Shown: positions 1-11,863 of the stretch, in pieces
Layout: the number at the start of each line of letters is the position of its first letter
How positions within the stretch are numbered: position 1 is the first letter of the stretch
Assembly: GCF_000003815.2 (NCBI RefSeq)
Contig: NC_049991.1
Span: 4,837,034 to 4,901,033, forward strand
DNA: 64,000 bases
Direction of reading: 5' to 3'
Source: Branchiostoma floridae
Taxonomy: Eukaryota; Chordata; Leptocardii; Amphioxiformes; Branchiostomatidae
Notes under the pieces: generated by a model
Told to the model about the DNA's origin: nothing
Database searches by the model: none
Seen by the model: the letters and a program-made list of their open reading frames with translations, nothing else
Made by a program: the position numbers and the translations under genes

Positions 1-330
1 AATACATCACTACAACAATCACTTGGGTGGGCGACCCTAGCACAGAGAAGACAACAAGCACGACTTACACTAATGTACAAGGCAGTCAACAACCTCATTG
101 CGATACCTATCCACAGCATACTTACACAAAACAACAACATTACAAGAGGTCACAACCAACGTTTCCACACCTTAACATGCAAAACCGAAACATACAGGGC
201 AAGTTACTTCCCCCGGACAGTCATAGAGTGGAATAGCCTGCCTGAACATCTGATACATACCACCTCCGTAGCACACGTCAAAGCCGGGGTAGCCAAGTAT
301 TATGGCTACCCTAGCTCTACCCAGCTGTAA
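1..330 (+). CDS. C-terminal part of a CR1-like LINE reverse transcriptase (cut by window edge)
   Basis: One frame is open from base 1 to the stop at 328-330, about 109 codons. It begins with a glutamine-rich helix (SLQQSLGW, QRRQQARLTLMYKAVNN) and continues through RGHNQRF and FPRTVIEWNSLPEHL. This is the typical end of ORF2 in CR1/Jockey-group non-LTR retrotransposons: the 'LxxMYK' helix, the 'RGHN' turn and the 'WNSLP' motif. The RT core lies to the left of the window. A 3' UTR and a short tandem tail follow. The frame is undamaged here, so the copy may be young. The clade is my inference from these motifs. Confidence 0.75.
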   Translation, partial: NTSLQQSLGWATLAQRRQQARLTLMYKAVNNLIAIPIHSILTQNNNITRGHNQRFHTLTCKTETYRASYFPRTVIEWNSLPEHLIHTTSVAHVKAGVAKYYGYPSSTQL

Positions 331-514
331 GACCGAACTATGCCCTAGCAACTTGTACAGCACAGCACTGTTATTTTGTCTGTTGAATGAATACGTTTTT
401 TTTTTTCACTATTTTTGTCTCACCACCACCGGTTTGCTAGGGCATCCTCACTCCCCTGGGCACAAAGTCCCGCGAGGGGCATTGCCCAGTATTACGTAGA
501 TGTAGATGTTCAAC
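331..514 (+). repeat. LINE 3' UTR ending in a GTAGAT-type tail
   Basis: Non-coding DNA follows the LINE stop codon and ends in the tandem tail gtagatgtagatgt (498-511). The preceding stretch (gaggggcattgcccagta) resembles the end of the SINE at 32237-32633, whose tail is the same hexamer repeat. Another LINE fragment in a different frame begins just downstream, so the insertion boundary lies near 511. Confidence 0.6.
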
Positions 515-1140
515 AGGACTTGTACAAACGTAAAATCCCACGCTGGCTATCCAATGTTAGTAAAATCCTGGAGGAGTCTGGTTTTGCCTACCTTTTGCTA
601 AACAGTAATCACAACACTTCATTCGCTCAGTCTGAAGTAAAACAAAGACTGAAAGACACCTTTCTTCAAAACTTTTACTCAGATCTTAACTCTCTTGGCA
701 CGAAAGAAAACCAAGGAAATAAACTAATAACCTACAGAAACTTTAAGCAATTTCATGAAAGAGAAAAATACCTGGATATAACAAATTTTAGCTATCGCCG
801 AGCCATGACTTAACTAAGGATCAGCGATCACCCATTGGAAATTGAAGCCGGTAGATACAACCGAACTTCTCTTAATGATAGACTATGTATATTTTGCGAT
901 GGTGATCAGAACAACATGTATGTAGAAAACGAAATACACTTTCTCCTAGAATGTTCACTGTACAGTGATCTGCGCAATACATTTGTTAATGCTACACATG
1001 TAGATCAGAAATATGCACACATGACGAAGGAAGATATGTTCAAATATCTCATGTCATCATCTGACCACGATTTACTGGAAAATCTCTGCAAGTTCATCTA
1101 CAAATGTTTTAGGAAGAGAGAAGATGCATGTAAACTATAG
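515..1140 (+). pseudogene. C-terminal fragment of a LINE ORF2 protein, one in-frame stop
   Basis: A single frame runs from about 515 to the stop at 1138-1140 and is interrupted only by TAA at 811-813. It reads RWLSNVSKILEESGF, then FSYRRAMT, stop, LRISDHPLEIEAGRY and a cysteine-rich end (RLCIFC, NEIHFLLECSLYSDLR). 'R(I/L)S.H.LEIE.GRY' followed by a C-x2-C and 'E.HFL..C' is the conserved end of ORF2 in many aquatic-invertebrate LINEs. The 5' part, with RT and endonuclease, is absent, as expected of a 5'-truncated insertion. A related tail lies at 55955-56150. Confidence 0.65.
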
Positions 1141-1844
1141 TATATGAAATTATATAACTTTACGTTTACTACCTTTGTACCAAACTGACTGCATTTAGCC
1201 CCAATGGGGCATGGATATGCAATAAACTTCACTGCACCAAAAGCCTCATTTCCAGGATGGAAACTGACTTACACCTTCCTGGAAATTATACATGTCCTTC
1301 AAAATCCGGAGGTTTCATGCCTGCGAACGAGACGTGTACAGTCCTTTACATGTCCTAGAATCTCGCGGAAACGAACCATTGCTGTGTACAGGACGTGTAA
1401 AGGGCTTGAAATACCCTTACAGATTTCCTTGAAACAACCTTACACAACAGGACATGAGCCGTTTGTTGCATTGTGTGTTGGCGGAATATGCATACATTAG
1501 CGGCCAATTATCACCTATTAATCTTTCCCCTGTCTGCCTCACCCAGTGCATTCCTTTTGTCATGGAAAGTGGCGTCGAGAGTACTGACGCCCCCCCCCCT
1601 TCTGGATTTTGCCCCCCTCCCCACTTATTTGGCAGATTCTTGCTCGTATTTCTTATTCTGTAATAGCACCATATATTTATTCATATTGAAACAAGACAAT
1701 TTTTATTAGTGTTTGTTCGTGTGTATGATAGGTTGAAGTCGCGAGTGACTTTTGTATGTCATAGAATGCCGGCTGGTCTCTTGTTGTCTACTAGTCTTCG
1801 TAGGCTACTAGTATGCACTTCTTGACGGCATGCAGGGTAGTACA
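1141..1844. other. Unassigned non-coding stretch
   Basis: No convincing reading frame. The part at 1260-1460 is rich in repeated tacacc / acgtgtac / cctgga words resembling 3960-4110, so both may be relics of one degenerate repeat. There is a C-homopolymer at 1590-1600. Confidence 0.3.
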
Positions 1845-2185
1845 TAGACTCCCTAACATTCCTTGAAACGGGGCTGGGTTTTTTTTTGGGGGGGGGGGGG
1901 CGTTGGTCCGCGACTTTCAACGTTGATTATGTTCTCTTGTGCCGGGAAAGGGAGTTTGCCGGGAAAGGGAGTTTGCTGTGGAAGGAAGTTTGCCGTGATA
2001 GCGAGTCTTCAGATGGTGCAAAGACTCGCCTATCAGTATAACGGCAAACTCAAAAGTTCCACACCAAACTCCCTTCCTCGGCTAACTACATTCCCGAAAC
2101 AAAAGAACATAGTCAACGTTGAAAATCGCGGAAGCCCCCACCCCCCAAAAAAACAGCCCTGTTCCGGAGACTGCAAGGGAGTCTA
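1845..2185. mobile_element. 341-bp fold-back (MITE-like) element
   Basis: Almost the whole segment is an imperfect inverted repeat. The outermost arms tagactccct (1845-1854) and agggagtcta (2176-2185) match perfectly. Further in, the ggggctg / cagccc pair, the T/G-run and A/C-run pair, the ttcaacgtt blocks, the ggaagggagttt-type blocks and the gcgagtcttcagatgg / gactcgcc pair face each other, leaving a short loop near 2010. There is no coding capacity. I could not define a target-site duplication with confidence. Confidence 0.7.
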
Positions 2186-4144
2186 GGTAATGCATTTGTC
2201 GTTCCTAGATGTGCTTGGTGGTTTCACTACCCAAACACGAGAGCCGTTTCGATATTCCTCCATATTTCCGTCGAAAGCAAAGTCAAATGCCGACTGCAAT
2301 ATCATCGCTACAGTTGCATAATGAAGCTCCTTGATCCATGAAGCCATGGGAGAGAACTTTGGCCCTACGGCGGTCCTGTTATTAGTTGCAGCTGACGTCC
2401 TGGCCCGTGATCTTGAGTAGAAACTCCTTGCTGTAAAATAATAATGACCAATGTTCCTCGGCACCATCAGATAACGCACCCTGGTATCTAGACACACTTG
2501 GACAGCAAGAACGCACATCCACCCGCAAAGACGCGGACTCCACAATACCAACTCAACTGAAGAATTTGAAAATTGTGACTGTCGCGTTGATTGGCCAAAG
2601 GGTTGACCCTATAATTGTGTGAGGAGAAATTCTATTGGCTTTTTCTGAAGAATTTGCATGGGCACGGACACAAACAGCTGTGAACTACCGCTTACCAGCC
2701 ATGTCTATTGTTAAAATCACATCAAGGAGGTTGTTTGAGCTGCCTAATTACCCGTATTTGACAGTAAAACAATACCTGCATAGAAAGATGTGAAACATGC
2801 CGCTGTGATTATCAACAGCTTGAAACATCGGTAGAAATGTAACGTTCAACGTTCTCACTTATTTTGTACAATCAAGAACATAATCCGGGACAAAAATTTA
2901 GTACATCAAGTCAAGGAGATTATATCTTGACATAGATCATTTCACGTATATTGTGCGTCGACAGTAGCCAAAGTTACAGACGGTAACCAAGAAAATGGAC
3001 AGTATTTTGTCCCGTGTTCTCTCCATTCTTTTGACAAAAAGCTGCCCATAAATCAGAACGCAGTCCTATGTTTTCCCTATGCCCAACGTCGTTTCAGTTC
3101 AACTTCCTCGCACTGACGCGACAGGCATTCTGTATTTGCAGCTATAAAAACATCGTACATCACTAGTTTGCGACTATCCAAATTAAACTTCTTTGGTTAT
3201 TTTACTTTATTTTCCTAGCTCTTCATACAAAGGGGGCTGATCACGTAACTGATTATCGCGATATACGCAGAAGTATTATATTATATATTGCAGCAGTTCA
3301 GATTTGTGTATATTGAAACAGAATCTCAGTGTGAGTGCAAAATAATCAAAGAAGAAAATAAAAATAATGCATGAACGCTGGGCGTTTGTGGCCTTTGTCT
3401 GTGCTAGACAAAGCAATACACATCCGGCTAACGAACTGCTGTTTATGTAATGAAAATGACGAGTTTGTTTAAGCAAGGAAGTTGAAACCTCCTTGGTTTA
3501 AGACATACTTTCCTACAAGATCTAACGTTATCCCTAGCATATATTTTTTTCCGACATGTAGAAATGAATATGAATGGCCCCCAGAGTTACTGCCTTCGGC
3601 GTTCAATAAGTTGGAAAAATCGGGCCAAGCAAATCACAGCTTCATTAATTATGATTGTTTTTTTAGTATTTTGTAGACCTTTCCAAAAATGGGGATGCCG
3701 TTTCTTTTTATAGTTGTATTTTGCTCCACTTTGTTCTGTCAGACGATGTCACGGGTAGACATACCAACCATTCAATACCCCCTACACCCCCCCTTATTTT
3801 GTGTTTAAAATGTAAACCTCTTTGCTTTTTAATTGTCCAAGCATAGCCTAGGCTGTGTTGCAGGGGTAGTAGTTGCCGTAAACAGTAATAACCCGCGACC
3901 CCAGCTTTGCTTTGAAGTAGGCGCCGCCAGGCTTTTGTCTGCCTATTTCCCCTACACGTCTGGTGTAAGAAATTCCTGTACAAGCGCGAGTCCAGGTATG
4001 TAAGAAAAAAACAAGGACCTTACACGCTGAACCAGGAAAGTCATGTACACAGCCAGGACACAGAACATTTCACAGGTGTGTAAGTCCCTCGAAACACCTG
4101 GAAATTAGAGTTTTTGTGCAGTGCTTCATTGTCATTGTTAATTA
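2186..4144. other. Long stretch with no recognisable gene
   Basis: Open frames are short and match no family I know. The longest is a minus-strand frame at 2183-2551 that abuts the fold-back element and has no recognisable motif. The part at 3960-4110 shows the same tacac/cctgga wording as 1260-1460. Confidence 0.3.
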
Positions 4145-4679
4145 TTGTTTGACCGGACCTCTACATGCAGTTCAATCAACCAACTCAGTAAACAACGCTT
4201 CACCCGCAAAAAAGCCCCATGTCTTTACCCCCACCTACAAAAGCCACGCTACGTCACCTTATTAGGAGGAGCTCAGTACTGCAAGGTCACTATGTGGGCA
4301 AAACGACAGCGCCCTGCCGCCAATTGCCCTTTCCAGTGTCGAAACTGTTACACCCACATTCCAGGACATCCTGGTGACAGCAAAATCCTCTCATACAGTA
4401 GGTAAAGTAGCAACCGAGATGATACGACAGTAAAAAATCAGGCAGAACCGTGTTGTATTACGCCCCGGGATCACTCACACCTGTCTTTTTTTCAGAGATG
4501 GTCAGCTCAGTCCCTCATCTGTGGTAAGTGTGAACAAGAGGCCACAATGGAGGGATTGTGAGGAGGTGGTGTGCAGTAGATGCAAACGTTTGGGCCACGT
4601 GGCACTAGATTGCCCGAATGACATCCAGTGTAATATTTGCAAGGACTTCGGTCACATGGCTATGGATTGCAAAACTTAA
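4145..4679 (+). pseudogene. Zinc-knuckle (CCHC) protein fragment, LINE ORF1 or gag-like
   Basis: The frame 4497-4679 ends in two back-to-back CCHC zinc knuckles, CSRCKRLGHVALDC and CNICKDFGHMAMDC, both with exact C-x2-C-x4-H-x4-C spacing, then a stop. A polypyrimidine tract and cag acceptor precede it at 4485-4495. Upstream, 4145-4402 is open and ends at a gtaaag donor, so the two may be exons, or parts of one frame broken by mutation. Such knuckles bind nucleic acid and are typical of ORF1/gag proteins. An RT of a non-LTR element follows at 5155, so this may be its ORF1. Confidence 0.55.
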
Positions 4680-5154
4680 TTTGCCACTGTGACCAGGCTG
4701 TCCTCTAAGTGGACCCCGGTTGCGAGGACTAGATCTGTCCTTTAGTCGTAAAGACAGTTTCAATCTTTGAAAGGACTTCTGAGGAGTATGGAGCTCGGCA
4801 CTGAGGAACTTCCCTCGGAGGTTTTTAGAACCCCTCCTAGGTATGCCAAAGAAGTAGAAAGAGCTACCTTTTCATTGTCATCGTAAGGTAAACGGAAATA
4901 CACCCTATATTTACTTAAAGAACAGGGATGTTTTGGAGTGGTCAACGCACAAGTTAAAGCAACTTGTATTTTTGCCTTAACGTTGAAAAAGATGTTCCAA
5001 GATGACACAATAGAATAGAAAGTATTAGGTCGATATTGGTTAGATTTTAATCAAGATTTGGTTATAATAATTGAAAAAATGCAATACCAAATACGTTGCA
5101 ATGCCCACTCTCATACAAATAGTTTAAAATCCTAGTTAGTAGAATCTGTTGTGC

Positions 5155-6760
5155 AACCTGTTTAGAATAGCCTGGAAGAAGCAGAGTGTATCCCTGAGCT
5201 GGGAACGAGAGGGAGGGGTTCTTATACCCAAAGAGAAGAATTAATCGACCATAAGCCAGTTTAGGATCTCACTGCTGAATGTTGCTAGATGTTGTTCTTT
5301 ACCACAGTAACAGAGCTGATGACAGGCTTCCTTATGGCCAGCGGGTATATCGATCGACACTGAGGCACAGAAAGCTGGTATTCCTGGGTCTCCAGGCTGT
5401 AGTGAGCACACAAGCATAATATGGGGCCAGATACAAACAGCCAAACGCCAGAAGGAGGATCTACACGTGGTGTGGCTAGATTTAGCAAACGCTTACGGTT
5501 CAGTACCACATACTCTCATCTACTACGCCCTGGATTTCAACTGGCTTCCCGATGTTATTAAGCTGATGGTGAAGAACTACTTTAACGACTTTAGAATAAG
5601 CATTTCTACGGCCATCTTCAACACGGACTGGCAACGATTAGAGAAGGAGATTCCAATAGGGTGCACTATTTCCCCACTGTTGTTTGTAATGGGATTTGAA
5701 ATACTTCTGACAGAAACGAGACAGCTTGTGAGCGGAATTAAGCTACCTACGGGCCAGAGACTACTACTACTCAGGGCATTAATGGATTACGTGACAAGTA
5801 TATTACGCACAGCCCCTTGCACCAATCGTGCCCTGCGTAGGCTAGAGCAATTAACGCAATGGGTAAGGATAAAGTTTAAACCCTGCAGGTCAAGGAGTCT
5901 GTGACTTAGATGTGGTAGAACCAACAACAGAATCTTTACAGTGGGTGGTCATATTATTTTCTAAATCCAGCAGACGTCAGTGCGGAGTCACGGCTGACTT
6001 AACATAAGAAAACTGAGTGACAAACATCGAGGTCAAGAAGTGTGGAAGCAGGCAGGTGATAGCCTCAATGCCATCGACAGCTGTCAACTCCCTGGTAGGA
6101 TGAAGATATGTTGCATGCAATTCGTCGTTCTGCCCAAGCTAGAATGGCCGTTGAAAATATATGAGATCCCGGTTACTACGGTAGAGCTAATTGAGACGAA
6201 GACAAATGTTTTCGTCCGCAACTGCCTAGGTGTACCAAAATGCTTGGACGCAATAAAATCAGGTAAGCCATTTACACTCCAACCCACTCTTGACAACCTA
6301 AACACTGGGGTCAACGATCAAAATGCAAAAAATGCAAAGTATTTCGTGTCTGTTTCGCTAGCACATCGCACGACTTGGAGCTGTTGCAGGCCGACTTAGC
6401 TCTACTGGGATCTCAACAGCGCGAAAATAAATTTGACATTCCATATAATGATAATTTATATAATAATATTGCCGTATACCGTTCGTCGACTTGTCAATTA
6501 CGTGTTGTACAAATGGCTTTGGAGAGAAAGCAGGGAGAGCTTAAGAAGCAATGACTAAAGCGGAAAGCGATCGTAAACGTCGCTATCGATGTGAGGAGAA
6601 GCAAAGACCTACAGACTTTCAAACCCTGAAAACCCAAGGTGTACCTTTCACATCAGCAGCTGAAGTCGATATATATATGTGGCGTCAGAACGCATATGAA
6701 ACCAAACATATAGTGAAGTCAGAATGTATGGCTACCGATAATACTGGATCCATATAGAAA
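5155..6760 (+). pseudogene. Non-LTR reverse transcriptase relic (IPGC / WLDLANAYGS type)
   Basis: Collinear RT blocks can be read with several breaks: GGVLIPKE (about 5213), an in-frame TAA, ISQFRISLLNVA, AGIPGSPGCSEHTS (about 5370), VVWLDLANAYGSVPH (5467 on), then GCTISPLLFVMGFEILL. The catalytic FMDD-type block is decayed to LMDYV near 5785. A C-terminal part follows at 6040-6400 (LPKLEWPLKIYEIPVTTVE) and 6480-6760 (SSTCQLRVVQMALERKQG). This order matches a widespread invertebrate LINE lineage whose RT carries 'WLDL.NAYGS.PH' in place of the usual 'D..KAFD'. The clade name is uncertain. The copy is dead: multiple stops and a damaged active site. Confidence 0.75.
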
Positions 6761-7879
6761 AAAAATCGCAGCATGAGAGCCACACTCACTTGAGCTTGGC
6801 CACAGCTAGTACTTGCTACGTGTGAATTCCTTTGAAGGTGTTAAATGCATCAATATTACTACTGATAGAACCTTTAAAAAAGCCAATTGACATCTCGGAT
6901 CAACCGAGCCAATGCTCTGAACATTTTAGCGCCAGGTCAGCCCTGCAGGATAAAACCTAGAGTTAGCGAGATGAACTTGGAAAGACCGATGTTCAAGGGA
7001 GATAGGATATTGGCAATGTATCCGTCGATTGTAACTCTCAAAATAACACTGTCTTGTGAGAAGGGCAGATAAATTCCTCTTATGCTGACAAGAAATGCGA
7101 ATTGGAAGCCACAATTGAGAACTACTCAGTACAGATTGCATGTGCCACTGGAAACTGGGCAACCAAAGATATTCCAGACAATATCATGTCAAAGTAGAGT
7201 TAAAATTTATTTAGGCGACACCGGAAAGGCAATGTGTGGGGGGTTGTCCGCGGCGTTGTGCCGTGTAAACTTAAATGTGGATATTCACGCTCGCTGACTG
7301 AATGGCCTGGAAGACAGTGACCAAGAAGTGATCTCGGGTCTATTAGAGACACTGGCCCATGGGTAAAGTGCATGTTCAAGTGCATGTTGGTGCTCAAGTA
7401 CACGCCAAGGAGATGATTTAATTGAATTACAATAAAAATGAAATTTAACCTATGGTACCTTAATCTTAGTGTATCTATCAACATAGAAATCAAGATTTCT
7501 TTGTTTAATTAATTGACGATTTTCGCTTGTATCTGTATATGGCTTAATGTGACAACAGCATCCCTTTGAATTAACTAGTTCTTCATTTATTGAAGATGAT
7601 GTCCAACACGTGGCGATTTGTATATAGTTTCGCCCCCGAAGGACAGTCGAGAGTCCAGGCAACTAGGAACAATCCTAGTCCAAAGAATGGACTCTACGCA
7701 CGCAACAGCTGTCGGCCGGAAAGACTTGCAAGCTCCTACGGGACCACCAACGTCGGCTCCTCTACAATTTGTACAAACCCCGCAAAATGCGGAAAGCCTC
7801 AGGCACCCAGATTTCGAAACATTATGCTACAAGCAGAGCCAAGACAGTAGCGAAACTGAAAGGTAGATTCCGACATAAC
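6761..7879. other. Unassigned stretch between LINE relics
   Basis: Only short frames without recognisable motifs. It may hold decayed 5' sequence of the family A LINE that becomes recognisable at 7880, but I could not align it by eye. Confidence 0.25.
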
Positions 7880-8245
7880 CCTCCTGGGCACGCCAAACAA
7901 GAGGAGGGATAAAGTCAGAATAGTCATGAACATAATATAATAAACGCAAACGCCACGATGAGGCAAGGTCCTCGAGGACATGGTCAAAGCAGCGCGAGAT
8001 GTGCTTAATCAGCCGAAAGGGCAACAGCCAGAGATCCGCTGAGACAATACGTCCTAGAGCGAAGAAGGGTACGGCCCTCCAAGGCAACTGATAGAGACCT
8101 ACAAGCCGGGGGAAAGCGGATGTTTGAAGCGCTAACCGACCTATACAACAATGTCTTCAAGATCTGGGATATCCCTGACGGTTTCAGAGACTCTAAGATA
8201 ATCTTACTACTCAAGTCAACGAAAAAACCCACCGGGATCAAAGAG
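7880..8245 (+). pseudogene. LINE RT family A, fragment 1
   Basis: Readable pieces in shifting frames: KVLEDMVKAARDVLNQPKGQ (about 7960), RAKKGTA, RMFEALTDLYNNVFK, DIPDGFRDSKIILLLKS. These equal the pre-palm region of the RT in the fragments at 8840-9370 and 27590-28085: a helix, 'AKK.TAPGPS', 'LY N.V', 'G.IP.G..DS.I.LL.K'. At least three frame changes mean it is dead. The same LINE family also occurs on the minus strand at 40330-41478 and 45060-45990. Confidence 0.55.
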
Positions 8246-8279
8246 ATCAGTTTTACCTACAGTATGAACTGCGTACTTC

Positions 8280-8610
8280 ATGCATAGTGAAAAGAACGCT
8301 ACATTCAGGGGATATTCACTGAAGTATTACGACGTGGAAATGTTCTGGAAGGGACAGTATAGCTTTTCATCTTATAGAGAAACAAAGTGCGGAGTACTCC
8401 AGGGAAGCTGCCTTGGTCCACTACTATTTTCCATATTTTCAAATGATCTTCTCAGCAGATAGTATATAGTGGTAGTTATGCATGCAGATGACTCTACCCC
8501 TTAAGCATCGTCTCCCACTGTGGGGCAGTTGGAAAACAAATTGCAGTCAGAATTGGGGCGTATCTGGAAGTGGGTAAAAAGGGAATAAACTTGTACTGAT
8601 ACTGGCAAAA
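8280..8610 (+). pseudogene. Jockey/CR1-type RT core fragment
   Basis: The frame from 8280 gives ETKCGVLQGSCLGPLLFSIF and NDLLS, then a stop at 8460, then VVVMHADDSTP, a further stop, and TVGQLENKLQSELGRIWKWV. These are RT motif B ('GVPQGS.LGPLLF..(Y/F).NDL') and motif C ('(Y/H)ADD') in the right order and spacing for Jockey-superfamily LINEs. The catalytic ADD is kept, but stops interrupt the frame. It differs from the family A fragments on either side, so this is a separate insertion or a nested remnant. Confidence 0.7.
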
Positions 8611-8839
8611 TAAGATAACAAATGATGGGTACACAATACAAAAATAAAACGGAATTCCAAATTAAAACTAAGATTTCAAGGAACCGACATCACACAGGTA
8701 GAAGAGGCTTAACTTTTAGCTTTCGTTATTTATCAACGACTCACATGGGCATCACTCGTTGACAAAACGTACAACAAAAAACGAGAAAAAAATGGCAGGC
8801 ATCCTAGCAACAACAAGAAGACATTAACATCTGTTCGAT

Positions 8840-9370
8840 TAGGTGAAAAGGCAACAGCCAGACATCCTTATAACCCAGAGCTTGGTAACTGAGACAGTAC
8901 GAGATAGATCTAACAAACGCCGCCCCAGACCCTTCTAATATCTCAGACAGGGACCTACAAGCCGTGGAAAGTGGATGTTCGAAGCGCTAACCGACGTATA
9001 CAACAATGAGACCGGTGATATTCCTGACGGCTTAGGAGACTCTGAGATAGCCTTACTTCTTAAATCAGTGGGAAAAAAACACTGAACTCATCTCCAGTTG
9101 GATCATGGCCGGTAGAACTGCAAGAGGCCGCCGGGAAAGTCTTCTCACATATCGTGCGCAAGTACTAGATGGCCTGTCTCCTGGCGGAGGAAATGCTCTC
9201 CCCGTGGCAGCAGGCTTTCAGGCCTGGGGAGACATCTCGACCCTCCCGTACACACCAGAGGCCGCTACGTAAGACGAAAGAAAAGGAAGGGCGAAACATA
9301 CGTCCTGTTCCTGGACATTTCGAATGCGTTTGGGTGTCTTAGCCACGATACACTACAACGCTGTGAAGCT
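8840..9370 (+). pseudogene. LINE RT family A, fragment 2
   Basis: Across several frames one can read APDPSNISDRDLQA, MFEALTDVYNN, DIPDGLGDSEIALLLKS, SWPVELQEAAGKVFSHIV, LLAEEMLSPWQQAFRPG and a decayed 'LFLDISNAFG'. The same blocks in the same order occur at 27590-28085 and on the minus strand at 41 kb and 45 kb. 'PVELQEA..KV..HI' and 'MLSPWQQAFRPG' are the signature of this family here. The catalytic box is lost. Confidence 0.6.
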
Positions 9371-10509
9371 AACATGTTATTAACAATGATTTCGGCAAAA
9401 TGATAGGGAACGACAATAGTAAATAAAGGTGAATGCATTTGACAACTTTATTAATATCTTTCTGCGGAAAAGTAAAAAGGAATGTATCGGGTCAAAAAAC
9501 ATTAGTTTGCTACGAAAAGAATGAAAGTACTTTTAAACTAATAAAACAATGTTTGAAAAGGTTATTACCCGCGAAATATGCTTTATTTCATGTGTAGGGC
9601 ATAGATCTATTCCACCAGTTGTTTTTATTCGATAGTGATGTCAGAAAAAAAGGACATATTAATTGTTGGAATTCCAGTAGACTGTGTCCGCCATTGTAGG
9701 CACACACTAGTGATTTTGTTTGGACACGTTGCACTTAACTCTGAGCCAAAGGACTCTTTAGGCATTTGTAACAGGCGTGTGAAGAAAGATTAAGATTGAA
9801 ATTCTGTAACAACTGTAAGTGACAACTGCATTGGTATGGATGCTCAATTATATCGCAAACTTTCAGATCAGACGATCATTGATACAGCCTTGATTTGAGG
9901 CACTTTTGTACCAAACTCATCCTGATGAGTGTGTTGTGACCTTTATACAGTAAAAGAATATTTCAATTTTTTTTTCTTTAGGAGAATCTGATTTCCTGAT
10001 CAATTCTAATTCGAACAAGTCATCATGGCAAGCAAGCCCACACAGAGTCATGAAGACCGAAAGCAAGCCGATAAAAAAGTTCCAATCAGTAAAAGAAAAG
10101 TATGTATCCGAGGAGGGAACTTGATACGTTTACCATGTCACGACAATAAAGAATAAACAAAGTATCCTGAAGATGGGACTGTTAAAGGGAAACTGACTAC
10201 TTCGTTTGATAAGGTGTCATTGACTGCATGTCCCATTAATTTTGAAAACAAAGAAGGATCTACATAAGTGTACGTCTAGAGAAAATGAGCAGTTGCCCCT
10301 AAGTTCACTGAACGTATCAAAATCCTTATTAATCTCTTGCTGATCAGAATCCCTATTAATTTCTTGCTGACGGCCAACCATTGCCTGTTTTTTTTTTGTT
10401 TTTTTTTTTTTGCTGGGCAGTACAACATTCACATAAAATATCACGTCATCCTGGCCTTGGTGAGAGGTGGGTCTGATTGATTTGATTAATTGAAAAGATA
10501 CCGACACTC
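9371..10509. other. Unassigned stretch
   Basis: No recognisable frame. A short open frame starts at 10025 (MASKPTQSHEDRKQADKK) and runs to a stop near 10150. It is lysine-rich and could be the start of an ORF1, but nothing confirms it. T-homopolymers occur at 9966-9976 and 10387-10410. Confidence 0.25.
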
Positions 10510-11640
10510 ATGATTAGCCCCATTAGAAGAGGTAAAAAGAAAATAATGCAAGAAATAAAGAACAAAGATACTAATATCGTGAAATCCCAGGAAGAAATCA
10601 TGAGAGTGTTTAAAGATTTTATACTGATTTGTTATCGAAAGAGGAAATGCATATAGAGTGTCAAGAATAACTCCTGAACAATATAGACAATACTTTGCCT
10701 TCTGAAGTAAAGGTTTTTCTAGAAAAAAGAAGCACTAACAGAAGACGATCATCGAGGAGCCTTAAAAAATTAGGTAATTATAAAATTTCTGGTGAAGATG
10801 GATTCCTTAACAAATTTTATAATCACTTTTGGCCTCTGATACATTAGCGGCAAACATGCTGTCCAGGTTCTGAATGAAGGTTTGAACAAAGAAGAACTAT
10901 CCTCATCCAAACGAGGGGGTTTAATTACCCTAATAAATAAACCAGAGGATCGGTTAGAAATTAAGAACAAAATACTAATTTCATCAGTTGTGAATTATAA
11001 AACTATTTCAAGAGCATTTAATTTGATAAACCAATTGAAGCATTGTGCTTAAATTTGTTATCAATAAAGACCAGACATGCTCAGTTCCTGGAAGAAAGTT
11101 ACACAATCTTCTAATGTTTGAAATATTATTCATTGCATAAATAGCAACAATTCTAAGGCAGTTTTCTTGTAATTAGATCAATAAATAGCATTTGACTGCG
11201 TTAATCATAAGTATCTAGACAGAGTGTTGCAAAAGATGGATTTTGGACCAATATTTCGTGGTTTTGTACAAACATTGTACAACAAGGCTTATTGTAAAAT
11301 TTCTGTTAACTGTTACTTATCTGATGAAATACCCTTTTTAAGGTGTGTTAGGCAATGATGCTCGCTTTCTCCTTTATCATACGTCATTTCGCTAAAACCT
11401 ATTCTTTGCTTAAATTGGAATGATGATGAAATAAAAGGTGTAAAATTGCCTAATGAAGAGGAGGAAAATCTATCCATGTACGCGGTATCCCTACAACAAA
11501 CAATTCTATCTACAAATTATTTGATGACATTAACATCTATTAGAGACGAACAGGGGCGAATTTTAAACAACGGACATACTAAAAGCCCTCTCGTTCGGAC
11601 AAGGGCGAGCAAGACGACTCAAGCCAGCAGCAATTGAAAG
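10510..11640 (+). pseudogene. Tx1/L1-like LINE RT relic
   Basis: A heavily mutated L1-group RT reads through many frames: SQEEIMRVFKDF, LPSEVKVFLEK, GALKKLGNYKISGEDGFLNK (about 10755), FYNHFWPLI, VLNEGLNKEELSSSKRGG, LITLINKPEDRLEIKN, then INKDQTCSVPGRK, QQIAFDCVNHKYLDRVLQK, MGFGPIFRGFVQTLYNKAYC, and MLAFSFIIRHFA for motif B. It ends at VKLPNEEEENLSMYA, where the catalytic YADD has been lost. The 'KSPG.DG...EFY..FW' opening and 'MGFG..F' helix are specific to the L1/Tx1 group. At least ten frame or stop lesions mark an old copy. Confidence 0.7.
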
Positions 11641-11863
11641 ATGGACATTCACAACAATTAAGTTATTAGAAGGGTATTTCGGCAACAGAAGAGTCATTAT
11701 AATAACGTTAACATTACCTGTAACTACAGAATTACAAAGTTTAAAGAAACTCTAAGCCAACGGTCAATTGCCTTCCCAAGGCAGAACTGTTATTCTGAAC
11801 ACGCATGCTAGCATGTGATGTACTGGAGAATTTAAGTGAGTGCATTATATGTTCCCTCCCAGG

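Noticed and set aside
2183-2551. 122-codon open frame on the minus strand
   Set aside because: No recognisable domain, starts inside no clear exon context and borders a fold-back element. Compatible with chance.
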